Assembly (NCBI GenBank): GCA_963811895.1
Contig: CAWETE010000005.1
Span: forward strand, 186,001-250,000
Source: DASSUW01 sp963811895
GTDB lineage: Bacteria > Actinomycetota > Thermoleophilia > Solirubrobacterales > Solirubrobacteraceae
Length of the DNA stretch: 64,000 bases
Reading direction: 5' to 3'
Shown here: positions 19,830 to 29,751 of the stretch, piece after piece
Numbering within the stretch: position 1 is the stretch's first letter
Layout of the letters: each line of letters begins with the position of its first letter
The notes under the pieces: generated by a model
The model's input: the letters and a program-made list of their open reading frames with translations, nothing else
What the model was told of the DNA's origin: nothing
Database searches by the model: none
Made by a program: the position numbers and the translations under genes

Positions 19830-22805
19830 ATGAGGTCGTGGATGGGGGCAGTCGCCGCCGTGGCGTTGGTGCTCGCGGCGCCGGGCGTGGCGGCCGCGGG
19901 TCCTGACGACCCCGCGCAGATCCAGTTCAAGCTCCCGAACCGGGCGGCCATCGCCGAGTTCGAGGCGCTCGGGCTCAACATGGATCACGCGATCCACGAC
20001 ACCGCCGACGGCGGAGCGCTGGTGAGCGCCTGGGTCACCGACGCGCAGCTCGCCAACCTCGAGATGCGCGGCTACGACCCGGTCGCGACGATCGCCGACA
20101 AGAACGCGATCGACCTCATCCGCGCCGAGCGCGACAAGACGATCAGCGACCTGCGGGCGGCCGAGCGGGCGCTGCGCGGAGGCGGCCGGGGCGCCAAGAG
20201 CCTCGCCCCGGGCACCGTGCGGGCCCAGCGCGCCGACTACTACGAGAACAACGTCGGGCGCTTCCTGTCGATCGAGGGCTACACGACCCAGGCCCAGATC
20301 ACGTGCACCGGCAACAACTGCGACTACACCGGCCCGCCGCTCGTCGCGGAGTACTACGACGCCGCCGGCAACCGCCTCGGCGGCGGCACGATGGACGAGT
20401 TCATCGACCCCGGCGTGTTCCCCGACTACTACCAGTACCACTTCTTCGTCTTCCGGGTGGGCAACCGGGGCGACGGCGGCGCGCTCCCCGCGTCGATCAA
20501 GATCGGCGCCCCGAACGGCGACTCCGACACGATGGACGTGCGCGAGTGGATCGCCCAGGACCCGCCGCCGCCGGGCCCGGGCTTCCTGTCGGGCTTCCTG
20601 ACGCACTACAACGACTCGCAAGAGGCGTACAAGAAGATGCGCGACCTCGCGGCCGAGTTCCCGAACATCTCGCAGGTCTACGAGCTGCCCGAGAAGACGC
20701 GCGGCTACCAGCGCAAGGCCCAGACGATGCTCGGCTACAACGCGACGGCGCCGTACGTCACGTTCGACGCCAACAACCTCCCGGTGGCGGGCGCCGCGCC
20801 GAACAACGCCGCCAACCAGGCACGTACCGTCGTGCTCACCTCGAAGACCTACGGTCACCAGGGCGGCAACGGCCTGACGGCGCAGCTGGTCAACCCCGGC
20901 GCGGCGGACTCGCCGCTGTCGGTGAGCGTCACCGGCAACGCGATCCGCGTCGGCCTGGCGACGGACACCGCGGGCGCGATCACGAGCACGGCGGCGCAGG
21001 TCGTCGCCGCGCTGAACGCCAACCCGGCGTTCGCCGACCTCGCGACCGCGTCGCTCTGGCGCACCTCGCCCGGCAACGGGGTCGTCGCTGGCCGGCGTGG
21101 TCTCGCCGCTCAGCGACCTGCTGCGCGCGCCGGCGACGTTCCCGCGCGGCCCGCAGACGCAGACCATGCTGCGGATCGGCAAGCACGCGCGACGGCTCGA
21201 AGGTCGGCGTCTTCCTCTACTGCCAGGAGCACGGCAACGAGATCGCGACCTCGGGCGTCTGCCTCGAGACCGCGGAGCGGCTCGTGCGCAACTACGGGAC
21301 CGACCCGGAGACCACCAGCGTTCGTCGACGAGCTGGACATCTTCCTCGTCCCGCAGATCAACGGCGACGGCGCCACGCACTCGCTCTATGACTCCAACCG
21401 GCGCACGAACCTCTCCAACTGGTGCGAGGACACCACGCGGTTCCCGAGCAACGAGACGGACCCGGCTTCCCGCAACGGCTGGGGCGTCGACCTGAACCGC
21501 AACTTCTCCCAGGGGTCGATCTTCGACGGCTTCGTCGGGGCGACGTTCTCGGACTGCACGAACGGCAACTTCTCCGGCCCGTTCGAGTTCTCCGAGCCCG
21601 AGACGCGCAACGAGTCGTGGGTGCAGACGACGTTCCGGAACATCAAGTTCATCAACAACATCCACTCGTCCGGCGGCTTCTTCATGTGGCCGCCCGGCGC
21701 CTACACGCCGCAGCGCGTGGCGCTGCCGTACCCGTCGTTCGGGACGCTGAACTTCTTCGACCAGACGGGCAAGGAGGTGCTCGACCGCATCAAGTCGCAC
21801 CGGCGCACGGCGATCCTGCCGCAGCAGACCGGGCCGGTCATCGACGTGCTGTACTCCGCGGCCGGCAACAGCGCCGACGAGGCGTACTACAGCAACGGCA
21901 TCATCGGCTTCGACTTCGAGATCGGGGCCCAGCACTTCAACGACACCGGCACGGGGAACGCGACCTGCAACCCGGGTCAGCAGCCGCCGTTCGGGACGAA
22001 CACGACGAACCCGTGCCTGCTCAACGAGGGCTTCCACGAGGCGATGGAGTTCGCGTCGGGCAACTACGGGCTCCTGAAGGAGGCCCTCGACTACTCCAAC
22101 GACATCACGGCGCCGATCGTCGACGCGGTGTCGACGCCGGGCAACGGCTCGCTCGTCTCGAAGTACGAGGTGGAGTTCACGAGCGACGAGGCGGCCTCGA
22201 TCTACTACACGACCGACGGCTCGACGCCGACCACGGCCTCGACGGAGTACAAGCCGCCGCGGGCGCGGGCGCAGCCGGAGCCGCTCGAGCTGCCGGCGGG
22301 CACGACGCTCAAGTGGATCGCCCACGACTTCAAGGGCAACATGTCGGCGGTGAAGTCGCAGAAGTTCATCCCGCACGTCAACGCGGACGGCACGGTGACC
22401 GGCACGGTGCCGGCCACGCTCTCGCTCGCGGTGAACCCGTCGACGACGTTCGGCGCGTTCACGCCGGGCGTCACGCGGACCTACCTCACATCGCTGGGCA
22501 CGACCGTGACCTCGACCGCGGGCGACGCGACGCTGAGCGTGGCCGACCCGAGCCCGATCGGCACGGGCCACCTGGTGAACGGCGCGTTCGTGCTGTCGCA
22601 GGCTCTGCAGGCACGCGTAGGCGCCGCCCCGTACGTCAACGTCGGCTCGGCGGCCGCGCCGCTGAACCTGCGCTCGTGGAGCGGGCCGACGTCCAACGAG
22701 AGCGTGGCGGTGGACTTCAGCCAGCTCGTCAACAGCATCGATCCGCTGCGGACGGGCACGTACAGCAAGACGCTGACGTTCACGCTGTCGACCACGAGCC
22801 CATAG
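19830..22805 (+). CDS. Secreted M14-family zinc carboxypeptidase, three apparent +1 frameshifts
   Basis: Large exported peptidase (~991 codons). Signal peptide MRSWMGAVAAVALVLAAPGVAA; M14 zinc motif HGNE in CQEHGNEIA, Arg/Asn substrate residues in LNRNFS, third zinc ligand in IHSSGG, and catalytic Glu in DFEIG. After the peptidase comes a chitobiase-like beta domain (ASIYYTTDGSTPT) and a beta-rich C-terminus. The frame appears continuous, but between about 21078 and 21321 the true protein uses the two other frames in turn: extra bases near 21078-21087, 21187-21190 and 21320-21322 add up to three and restore the first frame. A naive translation therefore contains about 78 wrong residues. ATG start behind a GGAGGAGAG ribosome site. 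Confidence 0.85.
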   Translation: MRSWMGAVAAVALVLAAPGVAAAGPDDPAQIQFKLPNRAAIAEFEALGLNMDHAIHDTADGGALVSAWVTDAQLANLEMRGYDPVATIADKNAIDLIRAERDKTISDLRAAERALRGGGRGAKSLAPGTVRAQRADYYENNVGRFLSIEGYTTQAQITCTGNNCDYTGPPLVAEYYDAAGNRLGGGTMDEFIDPGVFPDYYQYHFFVFRVGNRGDGGALPASIKIGAPNGDSDTMDVREWIAQDPPPPGPGFLSGFLTHYNDSQEAYKKMRDLAAEFPNISQVYELPEKTRGYQRKAQTMLGYNATAPYVTFDANNLPVAGAAPNNAANQARTVVLTSKTYGHQGGNGLTAQLVNPGAADSPLSVSVTGNAIRVGLATDTAGAITSTAAQVVAALNANPAFADLATASLWRTSPGNGVVAGRRGLAAQRPAARAGDVPARPADADHAADRQARATARRSASSSTARSTATRSRPRASASRPRSGSCATTGPTRRPPAFVDELDIFLVPQINGDGATHSLYDSNRRTNLSNWCEDTTRFPSNETDPASRNGWGVDLNRNFSQGSIFDGFVGATFSDCTNGNFSGPFEFSEPETRNESWVQTTFRNIKFINNIHSSGGFFMWPPGAYTPQRVALPYPSFGTLNFFDQTGKEVLDRIKSHRRTAILPQQTGPVIDVLYSAAGNSADEAYYSNGIIGFDFEIGAQHFNDTGTGNATCNPGQQPPFGTNTTNPCLLNEGFHEAMEFASGNYGLLKEALDYSNDITAPIVDAVSTPGNGSLVSKYEVEFTSDEAASIYYTTDGSTPTTASTEYKPPRARAQPEPLELPAGTTLKWIAHDFKGNMSAVKSQKFIPHVNADGTVTGTVPATLSLAVNPSTTFGAFTPGVTRTYLTSLGTTVTSTAGDATLSVADPSPIGTGHLVNGAFVLSQALQARVGAAPYVNVGSAAAPLNLRSWSGPTSNESVAVDFSQLVNSIDPLRTGTYSKTLTFTLSTTSP

Positions 22806-22817
22806 GACGCCAGAACG

Positions 22818-22849
22818 ACGGAAGGCCGCTCATGTGAGCGGCCTTCCGT
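22818..22849. terminator. Bidirectional hairpin terminator
   Basis: Perfect 15-bp inverted repeat (ACGGAAGGCCGCTCA and its complement) with a 2-nt spacer, just after the M14 gene and before the convergent tRNA gene. It could end transcription from both sides. No long T tract follows, as is usual in GC-rich actinobacteria. Confidence 0.85.
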
Positions 22850-22855
22850 TGGAGG

Positions 22856-22928
22856 TGGAGCTAGTCGGGCTCGAACCGACGACCTCGTGACTGCCAGTCA
22901 CGCGCTCTCCCAGCTGAGCTATAGCCCC
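22856..22928 (-). tRNA. tRNA-Ala (anticodon GGC)
   Basis: A 73-nt cloverleaf read on the minus strand: acceptor GGGGCTA pairs with TAGCTCC (one G-T), D-arm GCTC/GAGC, anticodon stem CGTGA/TCACG with loop CTGGCAG giving anticodon GGC, T-arm GTCGG/CCGAC with TTCGAGC loop. Discriminator base A. CCA is not fully encoded. GGC reads GCC and GCT alanine codons, GCC being a dominant alanine codon here. Confidence 0.96.
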
Positions 22929-23003
22929 AGAGCGGTACCGGGAATGGTATCGCGATCCCTTCAATCGGCAGCAGACCGCCGGGGTTGAGGGCGTGCTCGG
23001 CGC

Positions 23004-23009
23004 TAACCT
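23004..23009 (+). promoter_or_regulatory. Candidate -10 box (TAACCT) for leuS
   Basis: TAACCT ends 9 nt before the leuS ATG in an otherwise plain gap of about 90 nt after the tRNA; predicts a leaderless leuS message. No T-box or other leader structure is present. Confidence 0.45.
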
Positions 23010-23018
23010 CCGCGCCGC

Positions 23019-25496
23019 ATGGCATCCGAGCATCGCTACGACCCGAAGGTGATCGAGCCCAAGTGGCAGCGCGTCTGGGAGGACGAGCGCACCTGGTACG
23101 TCACCGACGGCGAGGACGGCGGGACGCCCGCCTCGTACGTGCTCGAGATGCTGCCGTACCCCTCGGGCGAGCCGCACATGGGCCACCTGAAGAACTACGC
23201 GGTCGGCGACGCCGTGGCCCACTTCCACCGCCGCACCGGCCGGCGCGTGCTGCACCCGATGGGCTACGACGCCTTCGGGCTCCCGGCCGAGAACCACGCG
23301 ATCAAGACCGGCGAGCACCCGCGCGACTCGACCGCGAAGTCGATCGCGGCGTTCCAGCGGCAGATGCGGTCGTGGGGGATCTCGATCGACTGGTCGCGCG
23401 AGTTCGGCACCCACGAGCCGCGCTACTACCGCTGGACCCAGTGGATCTTCCTGCAGATGTTCGAGCGCGGCCTGGCCTACCGCAAGGAGGCCGCGGTCAA
23501 CTGGTGCCCCAAGGACGCCACGGTGCTGGCCAACGAGCAGGTGATCGACGGGCACTGCGAGCGCTGCGGCACCGAGGTCGAGCTGCGCCAGCTCGAGCAG
23601 TGGTTCTTCCGCATCACCGACTACGCCGACCGCCTGCTCGACGACCTCGAGACGGTCCAGTGGCCGCCGAACGTGGTCAGGATGCAGCGCAACTGGATCG
23701 GTCGCTCCGAGGGCGCCGAGGTCACGTTCAGCCAACCCGAGCTGGGCGTCGACTACCCGGTCTTCACCACGCGACCGGACACGCTGTTCGGCGCCACGTT
23801 CTTCGTCATGGCGCCCGAGCATCCCGACGTCCTGCGCCTGGCCGCCGGCACCGAGCACGAGCAGGCCGTGCGCCAGTACGTCAACCGCGTGCTGGCCGAG
23901 AGCAGCGAGGAGCGCGCCGACACCGAGCGGACCAAGACCGGCGTCCCGCTCGGGCGGACGGTGGTCAACCCCGTGAACGGCGAGCGGATCCCGATGTTCG
24001 TCGCCGACTACGTGCTGATGGAGTACGGCACCGGCGCGATCATGGCCGTGCCCGCGCACGACCAGCGCGACCACGACTTCGCGACCACCTTCGACCTGCC
24101 GATCCGACCGGTCGTCGCGCCCGCCGACGGGAGCGAGACCGAGGGCCCGTTCGTCTCCCACAGCGACGACGAGGTCCTGGTCAACTCGGATCGCTTCACG
24201 GGGATGACGGCGGTCGAGGCCAAGGACGCGATCATCGACTGGCTCGACCAGCAGGGTCGCGGCCACCGCTCGATCAACTACCGGCTGCGCGACTGGCTGC
24301 TCTCCCGCCAGCGCTACTGGGGCGCGCCGATCCCGATCGTGTACTGCGACCGGTGCGGCATCGTGCCGGTCGCGGAGGAGGACCTGCCGGTCCTGCTGCC
24401 CGACGTCGAGGACTACAAGCCGCAGGGCCGCTCGCCGCTGGCCACCGCCGAGGACTGGGTCAACACGACGCTGTCCCGAGCTGCGGCGGCGCCGGCGCGG
24501 CGCGAGACCGACACGATGGACACGTTCGTCGACTCGTCGTGGTACTTCCTGCGCTACACCGACGCCGACAACGAGCAGGCGGCCTGGGACCCCGACGTCA
24601 CCAACTACTGGACGCCGGTCGACCAGTACATCGGCGGCATCGAGCACGCGATCCTGCACCTGCTGTACGCGCGCTTCTTCGTGAAGGTGTTCGCGGACAT
24701 GGGGCTGCTGGACTCGCAGGAGCCGTTCCAGAAGCTCTTCACCCAGGGGATGATCACCCGCGACGGGGCGAAGATGTCCAAGTCGAAGGGCAACGTGGTC
24801 AGCCCGCTGCCGATCATCGAGCGCTACGGGGCCGACACCGCGCGCGCCTACATCCTCTTCATCGGCCCGCCGGACCAGGACGCCGACTGGAGCGACGAGG
24901 GCGTCGAGGGCGTGCACCGCTTCCTCGGCCGGCTGTGGCGGCTGGCGGGCGACGTGGCCGAGCGGACCGGCAAGCGCGCGCCCGACCCCGACGCCGGCAC
25001 CGGCGCGGGCGACGACCTGGAGCTGCTGCGCAAGGTCCACTGGGCGATCGACAAGGTCACCAACGACCTCGCCGGCCGGTTCGCCTTCAACACCGCGGTC
25101 TCCGCCGTCATGGAGCTGGTCAACGAGGCCTCGCGCCGGCGCGAGACGGCGTCCGACGACGTCATGCACCTCGCCGCCGCGACCGCCGCGTCGCTGATCT
25201 TCCCGTTCGCGCCGCACACCGGCAGCGACGCGTACGAGCTGCTGACCGGCGACCGCGTCTGGGAGCAGCCGTGGCCGGCCGCCGATCCGTCGCTGCTCGA
25301 GCGCGACGTGGTCGAGGTCGCCGTGCAGGTCAACGGCAAGCTGCGCGACCGCATCCAGGTGGCGCGCGACGCCTCGCGCGAGGAGCTCGAGGCGCTGGCG
25401 CGCGAGCAGCCGAACGTGGTGCGCCACCTGGAGGGCCACGAGGTCGTCAAGGTCGTCGTGGTGCCGGGGCGGCTCGTCAACTTCGTCGTGCGCTGA
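23019..25496 (+). CDS. leuS: Leucyl-tRNA synthetase
   Basis: An 825-residue class I synthetase charging tRNA-Leu. The HIGH motif is HMGH (H53-H56) and the KMSKS loop is at K585-S589, both intact. The CP1 editing insertion (about residues 220-410) carries TTRPDTLFGATFFVMAPEH and the MAVPAHDQRDHDFA segment typical of the editing site. C-terminal anticodon-binding and LeuRS-specific domains are complete. ATG start. Confidence 0.98.
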   Translation: MASEHRYDPKVIEPKWQRVWEDERTWYVTDGEDGGTPASYVLEMLPYPSGEPHMGHLKNYAVGDAVAHFHRRTGRRVLHPMGYDAFGLPAENHAIKTGEHPRDSTAKSIAAFQRQMRSWGISIDWSREFGTHEPRYYRWTQWIFLQMFERGLAYRKEAAVNWCPKDATVLANEQVIDGHCERCGTEVELRQLEQWFFRITDYADRLLDDLETVQWPPNVVRMQRNWIGRSEGAEVTFSQPELGVDYPVFTTRPDTLFGATFFVMAPEHPDVLRLAAGTEHEQAVRQYVNRVLAESSEERADTERTKTGVPLGRTVVNPVNGERIPMFVADYVLMEYGTGAIMAVPAHDQRDHDFATTFDLPIRPVVAPADGSETEGPFVSHSDDEVLVNSDRFTGMTAVEAKDAIIDWLDQQGRGHRSINYRLRDWLLSRQRYWGAPIPIVYCDRCGIVPVAEEDLPVLLPDVEDYKPQGRSPLATAEDWVNTTLSRAAAAPARRETDTMDTFVDSSWYFLRYTDADNEQAAWDPDVTNYWTPVDQYIGGIEHAILHLLYARFFVKVFADMGLLDSQEPFQKLFTQGMITRDGAKMSKSKGNVVSPLPIIERYGADTARAYILFIGPPDQDADWSDEGVEGVHRFLGRLWRLAGDVAERTGKRAPDPDAGTGAGDDLELLRKVHWAIDKVTNDLAGRFAFNTAVSAVMELVNEASRRRETASDDVMHLAAATAASLIFPFAPHTGSDAYELLTGDRVWEQPWPAADPSLLERDVVEVAVQVNGKLRDRIQVARDASREELEALAREQPNVVRHLEGHEVVKVVVVPGRLVNFVVR

Positions 25497-25562
25497 GCCT
25501 TTCTTCACACCGGCGCGACGGAATCGTCACGTTCGCGTGCTGATCCGTGACACGGTCGCGCG

Positions 25563-25568
25563 TAGCTT
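25563..25568 (+). promoter_or_regulatory. Candidate -10 box (TAGCTT) for comEA
   Basis: TAGCTT ends 6 nt before the comEA GTG, in the 78-nt gap after leuS. Confidence 0.4.
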
Positions 25569-25574
25569 CGAGCT

Positions 25575-26150
25575 GTGCCCGACCTCGCCCCTCGCCAGCT
25601 CGCCGCCTGCGCGCTCGCCCTCGTCGCCGTCTCCCTGCTCGGCGCGTGGCATCTCTCGCGCGCGGGCGGCGGCGAGGGCGGGGATGCGGCGCCGGCGCCG
25701 ATCCGCGTGGACGGCGGCGCCGAGGGGCGCCGCGCGGTCATCGTCCACGTCGCGGGCGCCGTCCGCTCGCCCGGCGTCTACCGCATGCGGCCGGACGCGC
25801 GGGTCGACGACGCGGTCGGCCGCGCCGGCGGGCCGACCGCGCGGGCGGACCTGAGCCAGGTCAACCTGGCCGCGAAGGTCGAGGACGGCCGGCAGGTGCT
25901 CGTTCCGAAGCGGGTCCCCGCGGGCGCCCCGGCGGCTGCCGCGCCGACCGCGCCGGGCGTGCCGCTCAACCTGAACACGGCCACGCTCGAGCAGCTCGAC
26001 GAGCTCGACGGGATCGGCCCGGCCACGGCCCAGAACATCCTCGACTACCGCGAGGCGAACGGCGGCTTCGGGGCGGTCGACGAGCTCGGGCAGGTGCCGG
26101 GGATCGGCGACGTGCGGCTGGCCTCGCTGCGCGAGCAGGTGCGGGTGTGA
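25575..26150 (+). CDS. comEA: ComEA-like DNA-binding competence protein
   Basis: A 191-residue membrane-anchored DNA receptor of natural transformation. One N-terminal membrane helix (about residues 8-27), an SLBB domain (VIVHVAGAVRSPGVYRM to RQVLVPKR), a short Ala/Pro linker, then a tandem helix-hairpin-helix DNA-binding domain (LNLNTATLEQLDELDGIGP and FGAVDELGQVPGIG). GTG start. comEC follows after 3 nt, so the pair forms one unit. Confidence 0.93.
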   Translation: MPDLAPRQLAACALALVAVSLLGAWHLSRAGGGEGGDAAPAPIRVDGGAEGRRAVIVHVAGAVRSPGVYRMRPDARVDDAVGRAGGPTARADLSQVNLAAKVEDGRQVLVPKRVPAGAPAAAAPTAPGVPLNLNTATLEQLDELDGIGPATAQNILDYREANGGFGAVDELGQVPGIGDVRLASLREQVRV

Positions 26151-26153
26151 GCG

Positions 26154-28443
26154 GTGCGCGGCGTCCTCGCGGCGGTCGACCGCCACCCGCGGCACGTCCT
26201 TCTCTTCGCCGTCACCGCCGGCCTGCTGACCGGCCCGCTGTCGCTCGCGGCGATGATCGCGGTGGCAGCGCTCGGAGCGGTCCTTGTGGCGGCGGCGCGC
26301 CCGCTCTCTTCGCTTCCGTACGTCGCCGCCGCTGCGGTACTCGCGGGGGCCGGTGTCGCCGACCTGCGGCTCGCCGCGCTCGAGGGCGGATCGCTCCCGT
26401 ACCTGCACGGCCGGTCGGTGAGCGGTCGCGCGGCGCTGCTGGAGCCCGTCCGCGAGCGCGCGGTCGGCCCCGCCGTGGCGCGCGCCCGGTTGCTCGGTGG
26501 CCCCGCGGACGGCGAGGTCGTCGTCCTGCGCGTCCGAGGTCGCGGGCTCGTGGCCCGAGGTTGGCGAGATCGTGGCGGTGGAGGGCGAGGTCGCGCCGCT
26601 CGGGCTGTTCGACGCCTATCAGCGCCGCCGCGGCGCCGGCGCCGCGCTCGAGGTGTCCGAGCTGCGCCGGACGGGCGAGCGGCGGGGAGGGCTCGCGGGC
26701 GCCGTGGACACCGTCCGCCGCCGGGCCGAGGCCGGACTGGTCCGTGGCCTGAGGCAGGAGGAGGCGGCGCTCCTGCGCGGCATGGTCCTCGGCCAGGACG
26801 AGCGGCTCACGGACGACGTGCGCGACGAGTTCAAGCGCTCGGGCCTTGCCCACGTGCTCGCCGTGAGCGGCCAGAACGTGATGCTGCTGGCGACGCTCGT
26901 GCTCGCCGCCGGCGGGCTCGTCGGCGCCCCGCTGCGCACGCGGCTGCTCGTGGCGCTCGCGCTCGTCGCGCTCTACGTACCGCTCACGGGCGCCGGCCCG
27001 TCGATCCAGCGTGCCGGCGTGATGGGCGCGGCCGGGCTCGTCGCCGCGCTCGCGGGGCGGCCGGCGCACCGCTGGTACGCGCTCGGGCTCGCCGCGGCGG
27101 TCACGCTGGCGCTCAACCCGCTCGCAGTCGGGGAGCCGGGCTGGCAGCTCTCCTTCGCCGCCGTCGTCGCCCTGCTCGCCATCGCCCCGCCGCTGCGCGC
27201 GGTGCTCGCCCGCCGGATGCCCGGCCCGGTCGCCGACGTCGCCGCCATCACGATCGCGGCCACGCTCGGGACGGCGCCGCTGATGGCCCTGCACTTCGAG
27301 CAGGTGTCACTGGCCGCCCTGCCCGCCAACCTGCTCGCCGCGGCGGCGATCGCCCCGGTCATGTGGCTCGGGATGCTGGCCGCCGCGGCGGCGCAGATCG
27401 CACCGGCGCTGGCGCTGCCCTTCAACGCCCTCAACGCGCCGCTGCTGGCGTTCGTCGAGTGGGTGGCGCACACGTTCGCGGCGGCGCCCGCCTCGGTCGT
27501 GCCGGTGCGGATCGGGTCGCCGGCCGCGTTGGCAGGCGTGTACGCCGCGCTCGCGGCGGCGGTGCTCGGCGTCCGGGCGGCGTGGCGGCGCGTCCCGGCC
27601 ATCGAGCTTCGCCGCGGCCACCGGGCGGTCGCGGCGCTCGCGGCGGTCGCGCTCACCGGGCTCGGCTGCGCGGCCGCGCTCGACGACGGGCCGGCGCCGC
27701 CCGCGCCCGGCGAGCTCGTCGTCTCGTTCCTCGACATCGGGCAGGGCGACGCGACGCTGCTCCAGAAGGACGGCGTGGCCGTGCTGGTGGACACCGGCCC
27801 GGCCGGCGGGCCGATCCTGCGGCGGCTCTCGGAGGCCGGCGTCGAGCGGCTCGACGCGCTCGTCATCACCCACGCGCAGGCCGACCACGAGGGCGCGGCG
27901 CTCGAGGTCCTGCGGCGGTTCCCGACGCGGCTGGTCGTCAACGGCGGCGCGGGCTGGCCGACGCGCGTGCAGGAAGGTCTGGCGGGCGCCACGAGCGCGC
28001 GGCGGATCCCCGCCCACGCCGGCCAGGTGCTCACGCTCGGCGGGATCCGCATGCGGCTGCTGTGGCCTCCGCCGCCCGGCCCCGGCTTCCGCCCCGAGGG
28101 CGACCCCAACGGCCGCGCCGTCGTAGCCCACGTGCAGTCGGGCGACTTCGACCTGCTGCTGCCCGCCGACGCCGAGTCCGGCGTGACCGCCGCGCTCGAC
28201 CTGCCCGACGTCGAGGCGCTCAAGGTCGCGCACCACGGCAGCGCCGACGAGGGCCTCCCGGCACTGCTCGAGCGCACCCGCCCCGAGTTCGCCGCGATCG
28301 AGGTCGGCCGCGCCAACTCGTACGGCCACCCGGCGCCGTCGACCCTGGCGGCGCTGCGCGCCGTCGACCACGTCTACCGCACCGACACCGACGGCACCGT
28401 CCGCCTCCGCGTCCGAGGCGGTGCCATCACGGTCGAGCACTAG
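26154..28443 (+). CDS. comEC: ComEC/Rec2 DNA-uptake channel, with an apparent +1 frameshift
   Basis: The inner-membrane channel for single-stranded DNA in transformation. N-terminal soluble/OB region with two early helices, a central Competence domain with many membrane segments (HVLAVSGQNVMLLATLVLA, GAGPSIQRAGVMGAAGL), and a C-terminal metallo-beta-lactamase-like domain (SFLDIGQGDATLLQKDG, THAQADHEG). The frame changes by one extra base between 26532 and 26546; removing a G from the GGG run at 26544-26546 gives the natural reading VRGRGSWPEVGEIVAV. If the shift is real, the product is truncated and transformation would be lost. Confidence 0.88.
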
Positions 28444-28446
28444 ACT
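28441..28446 (+). promoter_or_regulatory. Candidate -10 box (TAGACT) for holA, shares comEC stop codon
   Basis: The TAG stop of comEC is the first half of TAGACT, which ends 9 nt before the holA GTG. Confidence 0.5.
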
Positions 28447-28455
28447 CGCCCACCC

Positions 28456-29430
28456 GTGCCCAGCTTCACGCCCGCCTACCTCATCCACGGCGACGACCAC
28501 GGCCGGATCGGCGAGCGCCGCGCCAAGCTGCGGGCGATGGCCGAGGCCGAGAGCGGCCAGAGCGGCGTCGAGCTGTTCGAGGGCGACGCGTGCACGGCCG
28601 ACGCCGTGGCCGGCGCGCTGAGCGCGATGACGTTCGCGGTCGGCCGGCGGTTCGTGATCGCCGACGGCGTCGAGCGCTGGAAGGAGGCCGACGTCGCCGC
28701 CGTCGCGGCCGCCATGGAGGGGATGGACCCGGAGTCGCTCACCGTCGCCTTCTTCGCCCGCGAGGACGGCCGGGTCAAGGCGCCCGCCGCGCTCCACAAG
28801 GCGGTCGAGAAGGCGGGCGGCAAGGTCGCGACCGAGAACGTCCTGAAGGCTCGCGCGCTGCCTTCGTGGCTGGCCAAGCAGGCGTCAGAGCTCGGCTTCG
28901 AGCTCGACCAGCAGGCCGCGAAAGCGCTCATCGCCCAGGTCGGCGACCGCCAGCAGCGGCTGCTGCGCGAGCTCGAGAAGCTCGCGCTCGAGTACGGGCC
29001 GGGCGCGCACGTGGGCGTCGACGAGGTTCAGGCGAGCTCGGCCAGCTCGGCCGAGCGCAAGGCGTGGACGCTGGCCGACGCGGTCGTGGCCGGCGACGAG
29101 AAGGCGGCCGTGCGGCTGCTCGTCGAGCTGCGCCAGCAGGGCGAGCGGCTGCCGAGCCTGCAGTACCAGATGGTCCGCCGCGTCCGTGACGCGCTCGCCA
29201 TCGCCGAGGCGCTCGCCGCGGGCAAGCCCGTCGCACAGGTCCGCAAGACGCTGCGGATGCCGTCCTTCGCCGCCGACCGCCTGATCGCCGACGTCTCGAA
29301 CCGCGACGTCGAGTCCTACCGGCGCGCGCTCGAGCTGCTGGCCGACCTCGAGGTCGAGAGCCGCGGCGGCGGGGCAGCGGTCAGCGAGGACACCGCCGCC
29401 GTTCGCGCGGTTCTCGCGGCAGTTCGCTGA
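28456..29430 (+). CDS. holA: DNA polymerase III subunit delta
   Basis: A 324-residue HolA, the wrench subunit of the clamp loader that opens the beta clamp. The N-terminal AAA-like fold starts PAYLIHGDDHGRIGERR; LPSWLAKQASELGFELDQQA and a LLRELEKLALEYGP helix are typical of delta, and the C-terminal helical collar domain is present. GTG start. It ends 2 nt from the convergent rpsT, the common holA-rpsT arrangement. Confidence 0.94.
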   Translation: MPSFTPAYLIHGDDHGRIGERRAKLRAMAEAESGQSGVELFEGDACTADAVAGALSAMTFAVGRRFVIADGVERWKEADVAAVAAAMEGMDPESLTVAFFAREDGRVKAPAALHKAVEKAGGKVATENVLKARALPSWLAKQASELGFELDQQAAKALIAQVGDRQQRLLRELEKLALEYGPGAHVGVDEVQASSASSAERKAWTLADAVVAGDEKAAVRLLVELRQQGERLPSLQYQMVRRVRDALAIAEALAAGKPVAQVRKTLRMPSFAADRLIADVSNRDVESYRRALELLADLEVESRGGGAAVSEDTAAVRAVLAAVR

Positions 29431-29431
29431 G

Positions 29432-29698
29432 CTACTCGGGCGAGCCCTTGCGCAGCCGCGCGGCGCGCGACTTCTTGCGGGCGCCGTTGTTGCGGTGCAG
29501 GGCGCCGCGCTTGACCGCCTTGTCGATCAGCTGCACGAGGCGGTGGTGCTCGGCGTCGGCGGCCTTGTCGTCACCCTCGGTGACGGCGGCCTGCAACCGG
29601 CGGAAGTAGGTCTTGATCGCGGACGTGTACTGGCGGTTCTCGGCGCGCTCTCGCAAAGAGCGCTGATTCCGCTTGATCTGTGACGCGATGTTGGCCAT
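29432..29698 (-). CDS. rpsT: 30S ribosomal protein bS20
   Basis: An 88-residue bS20, a primary 16S rRNA binder. Family features are MANIASQIKRNQRSLRERAENR and the basic C-terminal GALHRNNGARKKSRAARL. ATG start at 29698. Its short leader contains the inverted repeat CCGCGG-ATCTC-CCGCGG (29711-29727), which could act in autoregulation, as bS20 is known to regulate its own translation in E. coli. Confidence 0.98.
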   Translation of the reverse strand: MANIASQIKRNQRSLRERAENRQYTSAIKTYFRRLQAAVTEGDDKAADAEHHRLVQLIDKAVKRGALHRNNGARKKSRAARLRKGSPE

Positions 29699-29710
29699 GA
29701 CGCAAGGAAA

Positions 29711-29742
29711 CCGCGGATCTCCCGCGGCGGCGGCGTACTATA
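29711..29742. promoter_or_regulatory. Shared divergent promoter of rpsT and murJ
   Basis: TACTATA at 29736-29742 reads as a -10 box in both directions: TACTAT toward murJ (10 nt before its TTG) and TATAGT toward rpsT. The CCGCGG inverted repeat lies on the rpsT side. The gap is only 53 nt, so the two transcripts probably start within it. No good -35 element was found on either side. Confidence 0.55.
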
Positions 29743-29751
29743 GCGCGCCGC

